Shown here piece by piece: positions 23,744-34,815 of a DNA stretch of 64,000 nt; position 1 is the first letter of the stretch; each line of letters starts with the position of its first letter. A model generated the notes under the pieces. That model was given only the letters and a program-made list of their open reading frames with translations, ran no database searches and was not told where the DNA came from. The position numbers and the translations under genes were made by a program. The stretch is from assembly GCA_021018995.1 (NCBI GenBank), contig CM037593.1, positions 18,625,810 to 18,689,809 of the forward strand, written 5' to 3'. This stretch comes from Chloranthus sessilifolius (taxonomy: Eukaryota; Streptophyta; Magnoliopsida; Chloranthales; Chloranthaceae).

Positions 23744-25916
23744 TGTGACAGCCCGAATTTCGGCATCCCGAAATTCGTGCCATCTGCACGACCTTCAAGG
23801 CCGTGCCTTACATTCATATCATAACTCCTCTTCATATATACAGCCAAACGGTAATTGAAGCACATGCGAATACTCTAAGCAACAATAAGAACTTATAAGT
23901 TAGTTGATCCTACCAGGCAGTTCTTGTTCCATGCCAATTCATGGACATAAGGACATACCCGAAAGTTTAATGATACTTATTCCTCCTAGGTGGTCTACCA
24001 AGTGACAGTATTTAAAACATTCAAAATAAAAAGGCTCGATATACCAAGCCATACACAGTACTCTCTCTCAACTCACTATCAAAGTATGCAGCGGGTTTCC
24101 TAGAAGAATTCCTCAGGAGGAGGTTCTGACTCTTCTGTGGGTACAGACACCGATGCCTTTGGATTTACTTCACCCGAAGTCCTTGCTGCCATTAGTCCTT
24201 GACCTGCGACGTATAGTCTAAGGGGTGAGCTACATCCTAGCTCCGTAGGGAAAACAAAAGAACATATAGATCATCTCCATATATGTTAGTACCAACAACA
24301 TAATTTCTCAAGAAATATTTATGTACAACAATTTGAAGGATAAAAGTAAAGCAATGATTCCCAACCAATCTTAGTACGCTTCGCTTAATCTCTTTATGAA
24401 TTTGTTTGTGAACTTGGCCTAATCACTTAAATCTTAACTTAAGTAATCCTCGAGCACTATAGCATCGAGCCCGATGGAATACCCGCCATCGCCGTCTAAC
24501 TAGACATGCTTATTATGTGTATCCCGAATACGCCCAAGCCCCTTTCTCATAGGCTATGGGTCTATTCTCAATCTACATCCACAGGATGTGTTACAACTAT
24601 CTGGATTGGTCATTGCATCGTCACGGATATCCGCCGAAAGTCACCGTGGGTATCCCGTCACGTCGGTGGGGTATTCTGATCAACCTTAAATAATAAAAAT
24701 ATCAATGTGCTTTACATATAGTTATTCACCGTGAATGTGCTAGATATATTACATTAGGCCTTATCACATTGTTTCTGTTTCTCTATTTTATTTCTTACGC
24801 ATCCTCGGATGCCCCATACTTCTATTTCAACTTTCTCTGATTTAACCACATTATATTTCGTCCCCTGGGGACCTCAGGATTCTTCACACCTTGCACACAC
24901 ACACACTTATCATGAGAGTTTATGGTATATACTACTATTTAAATAGACTATACTACGCATATGAGTTCACAGAATAATGCACATGTTTCAAGAATACTCC
25001 CTACCTCAACGCCTCTCAAAGCACGCTTGTCCTTAGCGGTTATAATGCATCAACCTACATTAAAAGAGAATTTACTTTAGGATGGTTTAAGGTCATTTGG
25101 GGTGTAGGACACCCGAGTTCCTCTCCTTAGAAAACCAATATTTGAGTGGTCACCATGTCGATTATACTACTTCGCCGCATGTCACTTGACCTCGCCGAGC
25201 GTCTCTTGACCTCGCCGGCGGTCAAATCGAGATCGCTCGAGCGGTTAAATCGAGCTCTCGACTTTTTCATGGACCTCGCCGAGCGAGCCTCCCTTTAGTT
25301 TAAGGGACCGCTCGAGCGAGCCCAGAGTCTTTCTTTTCTATGTTCATCCTCGCTCGAGCGAGCCTCTTTAGACCGCTCGAGCGAGAAACACCGATTTTTG
25401 TCCATGATCAGATCGAGATCATGCCTCCATCCTTCATTTTACCTTAATCTTATATAAAGCAACATACAGCCAACATCCTTCCTACTATTTAAAACATTCC
25501 TAGGCATCTATATGTTTTTTTTTTAACGTACCTCTGACGATGAAACACGCACAGGTTCGATTTAAGATTTGTAAACCAACTAGGCTATCCGGTCTCCCTG
25601 GTTCGTCCTCCCGTCATTACCTCTGATCTCCCTTGCCGAGCCAAGTTTCTGCAACCCTAGTTCTCCCAGGCTCCTTTCTTCCCTTTCTTTTTCTCTATAG
25701 TCTCCTCCTCTCTATTTAGGTTAGAATAGTTTTACGTAAGGACTCCTCTTCTCTCTTCTTCACTTTTATATTTATCACAATTGGGATATACTAGTGTGTT
25801 TCCCATGTACACACTTTAAGTATTTGGGTGTTTTGGTCCCTTTGTGAAACGCATATACCGATGTGCAACCAAGTGTGCCATGCACAGATCTCAAAAATCT
25901 GGGTTGTGACAAATTT
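23739..25916 (-). mobile_element. Solo LTR with perfect 5-bp target duplication aattt
   Basis: The LTR is 23744-25911 (2168 bp), plus-strand ends TGTGACAGCC and GGTTGTGACA. The duplication aattt is at 23739-23743 and 25912-25916. It belongs to the same lineage as the LTRs at 4553-6774 and 9850-12085 (shared block near 24200-24245), in minus orientation (starts TGTCACAACC). No internal sequence remains, so LTR-LTR recombination has removed the element. It interrupts the FAR1-like gene. Confidence 0.93.
25172..25385. repeat. Phased TCGCTCGAGCGA word array inside the solo LTR
   Basis: Words aligned on the full palindrome start near 25172, 25192, 25212, 25234, 25276, 25308, 25350 and 25373. Steps are 20, 20, 22, 42, 32, 42 and 23. 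The three leftmost copies keep only part of the word (tcgccgag, tcgccggc). It lies 526-739 bp from the LTR 5' end, the same zone as the arrays of the two related LTRs. Confidence 0.82.
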
Positions 25917-26355
25917 ACCACTAACCTTCATGCCATCCCGACCTTTACGATTCGACCACTAACCTTCATGCCATCCCGACCTTTACGCACTTCGTATGCT
26001 ATAATTGCCTTGACTTCCTCTTTGACCACCTTTTGGAACTTAAAAGAGACAAACTTTTGAAACTTAGTGTGAAATCTATCGAGCATGGTTCTCATATACA
26101 CAATAGCGGCATGACTCTCAATTGAATTTTTGAACAAGAGATACAGTGTCGTAGACACTGAGATGAGATCCTTCTTATTTTCTTTATCGTGATGAGATTG
26201 GACAGAAAGATCGTATTGCTTGATAAATTTTATCAAACTTGTCTGGGCATTGACATAGCTATCGAAGATAGAATTGATACTTTTACCGAGTTGCATAGTG
26301 GTCATGCCAGCCCAAAAGGTATCGCTCAAGTAGCATGAAATCTATTTCCTTCTAA

Positions 26356-26754
26356 GAGCGTACATCACACGTTGTCTTACAATTGAAACTCTTCGACGAG
26401 TTCTGCTCATCTCCTTTCAAAATCATCAATCGCTTAACTGTACTTGCACTAATTGTACTTTCTGTCAACATTCTCAAACCCTGGCTTCAGCTAATAATGA
26501 TAGTTCAATTCATTCCTCCCAATGTGTCATATGCAGAGGCGATGCGTGATTTCCAAAAGGACTGCGGAGATAGCCTTGCTCATTTCATTTCATTGATCGG
26601 TGATAATTACATTAGATTACTTATCATCCATGCACTTCAACCACGTTTTAAACAACCAAATGAATGTTTCAATCGTTTCATTCGTGAGCAACAAACATCT
26701 AAAAAGCTTCGTCTGCCAATGATGATTGACCCCTATAAATGGGGTGAAAGGTAG
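26356..26754 (+). CDS. Unrecognised ORF antisense within the FAR1-like gene
   Basis: An open frame runs from 26356 (after a TAA at 26353) to TAG at 26752-26754, about 132 codons. It has no good ATG near its start, so it is probably a fragment. It replaces the part of the FAR1-like gene that should encode the transposase core. Composition looks protein-like rather than random (SYAEAMRDFQKDCGDSLAHF, ISLIGDNYIRLLIIH, CFNRFIREQQ, LRLPMMIDPYKWGE). The LPM..DP.KW end loosely recalls the LPM-x-x-x-P-x-x-W type motif of single-subunit (T7-like, including mitochondrial plasmid) RNA polymerases, but this is a weak resemblance and I do not assign a function. Confidence 0.4.
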   Translation, partial: ERTSHVVLQLKLFDEFCSSPFKIINRLTVLALIVLSVNILKPWLQLIMIVQFIPPNVSYAEAMRDFQKDCGDSLAHFISLIGDNYIRLLIIHALQPRFKQPNECFNRFIREQQTSKKLRLPMMIDPYKWGER

Positions 26755-27654
26755 CAACAATTTATTTATTTTTTAAGTGGTGTCGAATACCAACACATCA
26801 CCGAAATATTGATATGCAATTTGTGACCTATGATCAACCAAAAATATGCACGTATATGATATTCTTCGACTAGTTCGGCTTCAAAGAAGAAACTATCTTC
26901 TTCATTCTGCCTATCAATGAAGGTTTTGATGATGGTCATTGACATCAAATGGATGCTACTTTCCTTTCTTATCTTCTTTAGGTAATCTCGAGTTTGCTGA
27001 GGGCTTACCATCACACTATCCTCTCTATTCAAACTCGACAAAATAATAGAAATCTTCGAAGAAGGAATGATGCCATCAAATACTCCTATCAATGATTTAC
27101 TTGCCCCACTCATCTTATTATGAGATTACACTTCTTTCACCTTCGTAGGTATATACAACTGATGATTATGTGGCTCTCTAAATTCCATTACCTCCTATAA
27201 CTTTTGTTCGTCGATCCTAATCTTCAGTCTTGCCTCACATCCGCATCTGTTATCTCTGGAACACTTTATATCGGCGTGTAATTTGTGCTTGTCTGGCCCC
27301 TTCAAACGAATATACATATTTTTTCTTTACAATATTCTCCTTTGCGAATTTGTAAGTGTTACTTTTCCTAACACTGAAACCAACGTTCTTGGCATATAAA
27401 TTATAGAAGTTATATGCCTCGTCTCCAGTTTAGAATTTCAAGCCGATAAGTGGCTTTAATACCTCGTGGGTATTCTCAGACCCTCTACAACAATCTAGCA
27501 TTTTGATATTCCTATCACAACCAAATGAATCTCCTTCTAAAGAAATAATGTCGGGGGTGAGATTTAAATCAATACCACCTAAATTAAATTCTCCAAGCAA
27601 GTCCATTACAGTCCCCGTATTAGACGAAAAATCAATCAACAGCGGGCAAATAAG

Positions 27655-28022
27655 GAAGCCGCTTCACAAATACGTGATGTCGTGACAATCTGTGGCGCTA
27701 GCGCTTCATTAAAGAAGTGATGACGCTTCTAACCTGTGGCGTCGTCGCTCTTATAGCTTCACATAAGAAGCAATGGCGCGGGTATGTTGAGCTCGAACTC
27801 TTCACAGAAGAAGCGTCTGCATCGATTATAATTTATATTTTTAAGTGTTTATAATTTTATGATCTCTACCCTATAAATAAGTGAAGAGATCCATCAATTA
27901 TGAGCAAATAAGGAACCGCTTCACATGTAAAGTGATGGCGCAAACCATCTGAGGCGTCGTCGCTTCATAATAGAAGCGACGACGCTTCTATTATGAAGCG
28001 TCATCGCTTCGTATAAGAAGCA
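27655..28022. repeat. 22-bp phased GAAGCG/CGCTTC word array, right flank of the FAR1-like gene
   Basis: In the outer block GAAGCG-type words start at 27929, 27951, 27973, 27995, 28017 and CGCTTC-type words at 27917, 27939, 27961, 27983, 28005: an exact 22-bp period with 10/12 half steps. In the inner block CGCTTC-type words at 27702, 27724, 27746 and partners at 27714, 27736 show the same period. The two blocks belong to a duplicated unit of about 255 bp (shared caaataaggaa, then tgtataattttatgatct). Each unit ends in a TATA-like run (ctataaataagtg near 27870, ctgtaaataa near 28120). Confidence 0.92.
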
Positions 28023-28204
28023 ATTGCTGGCTATGCTGAGCCCCAACTCTTCATTGAAGAAGCGTTTGCGTCGATTATAATATATATATTTTGAATGTGT
28101 ATAATTTTATGATCTATAACCTGTAAATAATACACTAAAACAAGCTACGAAGCGCCATACTTACCTCATATGTCACTGTTCTGTGCTTCTATCAACTTAG
28201 AGCT

Positions 28205-28242
<38 letters not shown>

Positions 28243-29753
28243 ATCTCAGGGATCCAACTTTTCCACATAGAGTCTCGCAATGAAGCACACGTGAGAGAGA
28301 GAGAGAATGAGAGAGAGAACCTGAAGAGAGAGGGAGAGAAAGAGAAGGAACTTATAGTCTCTTACTTTTTTTAAATTCTTTTACTGCCATATCATGACGA
28401 GACATGCCTAGGCGTTTGCGTAACCTACCTTCATCAGGTGTAGCCGCCTGCGCTTCCTAATCTACCTACCATTGTCAATAGCAAACCCCGCTGTAGCTAA
28501 TCCGAGTTAATGCTTTTGCACTTTTCACGTGTCCCCTTCGTATTGGGGGGGGGGGGGTATAGAAATCTCTACGACCAGATGCATTTTCCCATTTGCCTGT
28601 ATACATATCATGTACGAAACAAATTTCTACATCTTCCTCCGTGGGAGACAAGATGGGAAAGTTACATATTTGCAAATTATTAAAGCAAACACTACATATA
28701 AGCATAGAGCTATGTACAATCAGATGGGCATCATAATCGACCTTGACACTTAGGGACCGTAGAAGAAAATCATAAAGAATGAGTTACGAAAATTATAAAC
28801 AATGGACATTTTGTAGGCAGCATATGTGGTGCGACGTGACTGGCTGCAACGTTTGGGCCCTATTATGTGTGCAGCCAGTAAGTTGCCTTCAAAATTATCC
28901 ATTTGTATAACTCGGCCCAGTGAGTTAATATTGGGTATGCTGCACTAGCACCCTTGATACTTAGGGGTCACTTTTTTAGATGAGTGCCATGTGAAATTAT
29001 CATGTGTATCGTCCGATAAGTGCACCATGATCTATAGATCTTTGGTGGAAAAGATTGGAAAGAGAAAAATGGTCTCTTAACATTGGATTTGAAATAAAGT
29101 CAAATCATCATTATTATCACAACCTTATCTCATATATTTGGGTGTGCTTAATTTGTGAGTTTGATTCTCTACTCATTTATGATCAACCCCAATCCTTAAT
29201 GTCTCTTCTCCTTCAGGTCTTCAGGTAGAGTGGTAGGGCTTTAAAGTCCAATCTATATTGACATATTTGATGGGTCGCACACCAATACATATCTATCACT
29301 CGATGTGGTCTATTATTTGAGCTATTTGACTCGATATTTGACCTCCTATAAAATCAAGTTGTATATCCATATTGGATGGGACCTAACCCGATACATATCG
29401 ACTCATTTGTATTAGATGTGGTTGATATTTAAAACCATGTTTAATTGTATTCCTCTTCTCCTATTTCATTGTTCTTGTAGCTTTTCAACCCTTTGTAGAG
29501 GTTCTACTTCTGACCTTCTAATGAACATGTCCAAACTGCCTCAAGCGAAATTTGGTAATCTTTCTTTTATAGGCATCTCTCAAATTTTCTCTTTATGTAC
29601 TTGTTCTAAAAATTTATTAGTTATCATTACTCAACGCATTCATCCCAACATACATATCTTGGCTTTATGTATTATATTTTTTTTGTCGCTTTTGAGAGGA
29701 GGTCGAGGCCTCCTCCATCGATAATGAAGGGAGCAAGGAGAAGTCAGCCTTAC
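28023..29753. other. Non-coding sequence with GA microsatellites and a G-run
   Basis: gagaga tracts lie at 28208-28240 and 28290-28340, and a G11 run near 28545. I see no gene. Short repeated phrases about tacatatcgactc/tacatatctatcac near 29285-29405 suggest an old duplication. Confidence 0.5.
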
Positions 29754-30450
29754 ATAGGGCCAACTCAACATGGTATGAGGCCCTAGGCAAAAGTCTCCAA
29801 TTAGGCCCTTGTAAAATAAATGTTTAGTAGGTGGTACGTGCTAAATAAACATTTAGTAAAAGATTTGGTGGCCCCCCCAATGAGATCGGTAATCCCTTAA
29901 AGTAGTAAAAAAAATAAAATAGTTAAAAATACTAGTAGGTGGCACGTGGTATGCACTTGTGGGGAGATTTTTTTAATATAAAAAAGGGTAAGGATTTTTG
30001 CAACAAAAGATTTTTACGCGCAACTATGGTTTCACCGCCCACACTGTTGGTTGCCTTGAATCAGATGATAGAGGTCATTTTTTTGTTCTAATCTTTCACA
30101 CATTTCATCTTCAGATCATGTCCCAACTATCAAACATTGGAACCATCACTTGTGTCGCAAGAATCTTTGGTTGCAAAGATTGTTACCCAAAAGATAAATG
30201 CAAAGGCAAAGGCTATGCAAGAGGCCTAACTCAAGTTTAACAAATTTGCTTCAAATAATGGATAACATTATTTGCAATCATAGATTCTAACTTTATAATT
30301 ATGGTTGCAAATAAAGATATCATTTAAATAAATTATGAAATTTTTAAAAGGCTAACAAACTTGTACGACTTTATAATAGGAAAGATGCTTTTAGAGGTCC
30401 CTCCTAATTAGGAGGCCAACCTAACTTCCGGAGGGGTGAGCCGGCCCTGA
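29754..30450. mobile_element. Putative hAT-type non-autonomous element with GGGCCGGCTCA-like ends
   Basis: The left end is tagggccaactca, and the right end read on the minus strand is tcagggccggctcacccctc. Both match a terminal inverted repeat type common in plants. Flanks share cctta (gccttaca/ccttaagt), an imperfect 8-bp duplication. The interior has no transposase. Confidence 0.5.
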
Positions 30451-30474
30451 CCTTAAGTAAAAGTTGGTCTTAGT

Positions 30475-30862
30475 ACCAAATTACTTTATGTTACAGCCAC
30501 CTCGGTTGAACAAAGGAAAAAATACATTCACTGTTTTGAATCAAATGATGTAGATCATTTTTCGTCTCAATCTTCCCCACAATAGATCTCGGGCTCATGG
30601 GTCTACTATTAGACGGTTAGATGTTGATTCCATGTGGCACACATCCCCAAAAGTAAACATAATTAGTTACCATCAAATGCAGTTCACATTCACTTTTTGA
30701 GATTTGTGTCACATGGACTCAATATCTGATCGTCTGATAGTAGGGCCCCATAATCTCAACATTTATTGTGTAGAAGATTGGAATGAAAAAGTCTGCTTTA
30801 AAACAATTGATAGAATTTCCCTTTGTTTAAGTGAAGTGGCTATAACATAAAATGGTGTGGTA
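30475..30862. mobile_element. Fold-back element with long inverted arms
   Basis: The left arm (ttatgttacagccacctc, then atcaaatgatgtagatca) is complementary to the right arm (ggctataacataaaat, then gattggaatgaaaaag) over most of its length; the loop lies near 30665-30690. Relatives occur at 54435-54857, 55010-55220 and partly at 30045-30115. Confidence 0.7.
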
Positions 30863-32403
30863 GTCATACCAGCCAAAGTAGAATTTGTACGACAAAATAA
30901 GGGCCTTACTTTTGAAAAATGAACTCATGGTCTACTCCCTCACATTGAAGGGAGTGTACCAACTGGGCTAATGCCTCTTTGGTTACTGTAACTGTCACTT
31001 GATATATTGTCACGACCCGAAATTATACCCCATCCCGAGGGCCTAGAATTTCGAGTTATGATCTGCACACATCCTAGATACGCTAGGCATACATATCCAT
31101 AATCAGAGTTCTCACGCTAATACGGTTCCACAAAATCTGTGAAACCAATAATAAAAGGATGAAACATTAGGGCAACCATAAATGAATAATAAATGCGATA
31201 ACATCCATGTAATAACTACTAATCAAAGAAAGTAAGAGTCGAAAACAAATCTGATATACGAGGTTATGGATCAACAATAATTGTACCAAACGAATCTTGG
31301 TATCGAAACTACTAACTAACAATAGTCTACACTCGAATCAAAATCAACACCAAAGTCCTCCTGGTGCCCTACAACGCCACCCTCCAAGGCTCCTGATACT
31401 CTGCGTCCACGGGGTCGACGAAATTAGTGTCAACAAGATTTGAATAGCTGACGTCCACTCCGTCGATATAGTCACTCGAAATAATAAATGTCATGAGGGC
31501 TGAATTGCTAAATAACGCGAAACTTAGTGGATACACTATCAATTCACCCTACACTACTCAGGTGCATTGTGGGTGCATCTTGTGAGTGATAATAATAGTA
31601 TGACAACATATAAGAATAGAAGAATGAAATAATAATTTCTTACGTATCGTAGAGTTCATATTATATCATAAATGCAAAACCATGATCTAGACATACTCCA
31701 ACCCTAATGTATGTACCTTACCATACCTCATACACGTAATATATCATATTATAATGTCACATGTATTTGTACATCGCATGAGCGTACCTACATACTCATA
31801 ATCTTAATACGACTTGTGTTAGAGTCGTTGCTCGAGCCTATTTTGTGAGGGTCATTATAGTAGCTACCACCATAATATAACGCCCTTCATAACATATCAT
31901 AACATAACATACACCCCATCTAGTCTCATGGGCGGCCGTCAAACGTAACTCATAACATAACTCATATCGTCTTCTAGGGGACCCGTCTTGACTGTAGACG
32001 TCATGGTCCTTACGGTAGCTACGTAAGGAACCACAATGTAGACACCCCGTTTGTGCCAACTCGGAGTATACAAAATGTTCAGTCGACTATTGACCTTGCC
32101 CACGATTTCTAGAAAGGCCAGCCCACTCCAAAAATATCAAAACCCTATAGTTTGGGAATTATACGCTAGGTCTCTAACATATAATTGAATCACGTGTGTA
32201 GAGACCCTATGTTCGCCCTCTCGGAGTATACAAATATGTTCGGTCAACCTTTGACCTAACCCATGAATTCTAAAAAGGCTAATCATCTCCCAAAAACCAA
32301 AAAATCCTAAAGATTTACGCTATAAACATAGCGTATAATTGAGTTTTAGGCTAGAATCCCAGATCACAAACTCGGACCCGACTCGACCCAGAAGGTCCCG
32401 AAC

Positions 32404-32740
32404 TATGCGCATAACAGTATATGCATAATTTGATTGTGAGCATGCCCGCGTGCGCACAATCATTTAGATTGGACTAAGTGCACACTTCCGTGCATCGCCC
32501 CAAGGCTTCGATTATGCGCATTCCATCATGCACATAATTCGATTATGCACACTCCCGTATGCGCATAATTAGTCCAGTTGGACTAGGACTGTGACACCCC
32601 GACTGAGCCAATCAGCCGATCATCCCCAGGTTAGTGACCGATACGTAGGTCAAGTTGCGCATAATTCATTTATACGCAGTTTCCCCTGCGCACAATTCCC
32701 AAATTATGAGCAGGCCCATATGCGTATAATTGCCCGAATA
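32404..32740. repeat. ATTATGCGCA/TGCGCATAAT hairpin-word array upstream of the first TATA box
   Basis: TGCGCA-type cores lie at 32406, 32451, 32515, 32529, 32545 and 32560, with further pairs to 32735. Words alternate in orientation (ATTATGCGCA then TGCACATAAT), so each pair makes a hairpin with a 7-9 bp loop. The array stops just before TATAAATA at 32743. Confidence 0.82.
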
Positions 32741-32742
32741 CT

Positions 32743-32750
32743 TATAAATA
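32743..32750 (+). promoter_or_regulatory. TATA box TATAAATA of the LTR-like unit, copy 1
   Basis: TATAAATAGGCCCC directly follows the word array and precedes a C-rich, CT-containing leader. This is the usual layout of a plant LTR core promoter. Activity is inferred. Confidence 0.6.
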
Positions 32751-33574
32751 GGCCCCTACCCTACACCTCTACCCAACACCAATTCTTAAGCTTGTTCCTT
32801 TTGAAAAGTTCGAAGCTCGCTCTGAGATTTTTAAAAAAAGGAGTTGTAGCTGCACTCTAGGTTTTTGATTCCTAGAACTGTAGACTTTTCTCTAGAAATC
32901 TCGGGGTAATCAAATAAGTGGTACTGGCCCACTTGCCTCGATTCTCGAAGGAGTACCGAAGGAAGAAAAACATAGCCTTAAATTCATCCCCTAAGAAACC
33001 CCTACCAAAATTCTCAGCTTAGCGCCAACTAGGTCCCTAATCCTTCTCCATATTTACAAAATGACCCTTACCTCACTTATTTGCCCAAGGGAGCTTACAG
33101 AGGGTACCCAGGGATGGGGTCGATCCTCCCTAGTATAACTAGCCATAACCTCCTTTTTCAATAGGTCCCATAAGAGTAGAAAACTAAACTAGTTAAACCC
33201 TAGGCAACCCATAGCTGCTAAAGTTGGCAGGCCGACATTTAGCATAGGTATCAAACCCATACCTGCACCCTATCCTTGCATGATCAATGACGTTCTACAG
33301 GTCGATAAATATTTGTAGATGACAATCGCATAAAAATCAAATATATTCTATTAGAATTCGCTTGCTAGTAACAACCTGTTTCTGCAAGTGCACATAAAAT
33401 TTTCCCTTTTATTATTCTATCGCTTTTCGCCAACCATTGCAAACAGAGTCCACTCGGGACCGAGTTGGGCCACTTATTCTAGGACTCGAAAGGGGTCTAG
33501 AAAAGCGCGTACGAAGAACGTGTTGGACTTTCAGTGCACGATTCGGACCCAACCCTGACCCTGTATTTTCGTAA

Positions 33575-34025
33575 ATTATGCGTTGTTACCACAACGCATA
33601 ATCAATTATATGCATGCCCTTGTGCGCATAATCGTGCGGATGAACCACCAGGACTCTTCCTCTCACCCGCCGACTCCCCCAAATTATACGTTGGAATACC
33701 AATGCATAATTCGTTTATGCACTGGAATCCTAGCGCATAATCAATTCAGTTTGGACATGGTCTCTCTTCTTCAACCTTCTCAACTTTCTCAATTATGCTC
33801 CATGATAATAATGCATAATTGTTGGAAATCCTACTTAGACTCGAACTTGGAATCCATCTTGTCACCCAGTCACTTGATCGGGGCGACCAATTTGCCACCT
33901 GAATTATAGTTGGAACCACAATGTATAATTCTTTATGCGCTGTCTGTTCTGCGCATAATTCAGATTATGCACTATTTGTACAATGTATAATTCATAATTA
34001 TGCGTTGGGTTTATAGCGCATGATT
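33575..34025. repeat. ATTATGCGCA/TGCGCATAAT hairpin-word array upstream of the second TATA box
   Basis: ATTAT-type words start at 33575, 33605, 33683, 33714, then 33789, 33903, 33932, 33964, 33997. Steps within blocks are 29-33 bp, each followed after about 10 bp by the inverted word. The best hairpin has arms ATTATGCGTTG and CAACGCATAAT. It ends just before TATAAATA at 34036. Confidence 0.85.
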
Positions 34026-34035
34026 GGCCGTATAC

Positions 34036-34043
34036 TATAAATA
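34036..34043 (+). promoter_or_regulatory. TATA box TATAAATA of the LTR-like unit, copy 2
   Basis: Same context as the copy at 32743 (TATAAATAGAGCCCT), 1293 bp downstream. Confidence 0.6.
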
Positions 34044-34815
34044 GAGCCCTGACCTCCCCTTCAACACACCATTCAATCTTTGCTTATTTGTTTTAGAAAA
34101 CTCGAGGTTCGCTCTAAGATTTCGAAAAAAAGGAGTAGAGCTGCACTCTAAGTCTCTGGCTCTTAGAACTGCAGACTCTTCTCTAGAAACCTTAAGGATA
34201 ATCAAGCATAGTGGGGCCTGCCCACTTGCTCCTATTCTCGAAGTAGTACGAGAGGGAGAATAGCCTAGCCTTAGATCCAATTAGGTCCCTAACCCTTGTC
34301 AATCTTTACAAAATTATCATTGCCTCAACCGATTTGCCTAAGGGAGCTAATGAAGGGTACCCGAGAATGGGGCCAATCCTCCTGAGCATAATGGGCCACA
34401 ACTCCCTTTTCTTAGCTAGACCTAATTAGGAATAAAAAATCAAACTAGTTAAACCTTAGGCAACTTTAGCTGCTAAAGTCGGCAGACAAACGTTTAGTAT
34501 AGGAGTCCAACCCACAAACCCTGCTCATCCTCGCGATCAATCGATAACGTTCTACAATGTCGATAAATATGTAGATGGTGCTACAACAGGTATATTTAAA
34601 TTCAGTTGTAACTAATGATTTTTGTAGGTGCATTTAAAAGTACCCCTTTCTTTTATTGCTCTACTACTTTCGGCCCACCTTCGCAAACAGAGTCCACAGT
34701 GACTGATTTGAGCCACTTTCCGGGACCCAAAAGGGACGTAGAAAAGCGCATACCAATAGACAAGTATAGACTTAAGTTCTTAATCTTAACTTGGCCTATA
34801 TAGCGGTGTCTTATT

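Larger units (their letters stand above)
15075..27606 (-). pseudogene. FAR1/FRS-like (MULE transposase-derived) gene, broken by three insertions
   Basis: Minus strand, ATG candidate at 27606 (MDLLGEF). The FAR1 DNA-binding region is at about 27180-27440 (EAYNFYNLYAKNVGFSVRKS, then EGARQAQITRR and HNHQLYIP in shifted frames). A linker at 26766-27113 has YLKKIRKES and EEDSFFFEAELVEE. The late transposase part is at 25928-26329 (FWAGMTTMQLGKSINSIFDS). The SWIM zinc finger is at about 23570-23645 (CDCKHFKTKGLLCSHIF), followed by IVPRWTKDARY near 23520. A zinc knuckle CNGCGEYGH is near 23060-23095 with the last cysteine lost. The frame then crosses the retrotransposon target site (MMAGQSQIKQ) and ends with TGA at 15075-15077. 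The core transposase segment is missing. FAR1/FRS proteins are DNA-binding transcription factors derived from Mutator-like transposases. This could be a dead FRS gene or a dead FAR1-type transposon. Confidence 0.85.
31012..34815 (+). repeat. LTR-like block with a duplicated 1.29-kb promoter-containing unit
   Basis: It starts at a TGTCACGACC sequence like gypsy LTR starts. A unit of about 1290 bp occurs twice: word array, TATA box, then a 780-bp region (cgctctgagat/cgctctaagat, gcccacttgc, ttgcctaagggagct, ggcaactttagctgctaaag). TATA boxes TATAAATA lie at 32743-32750 and 34036-34043, which suggests plus orientation. The right boundary and any internal element are not identified; no coding domain is visible. 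Confidence 0.6.

Noticed and set aside
14411..28022. The two GAAGCG arrays as classical long terminal inverted repeats
   Set aside because: Only the words match in inverse orientation. The sequence between word blocks is unrelated left versus right, and no matching outer ends or target duplication were found.
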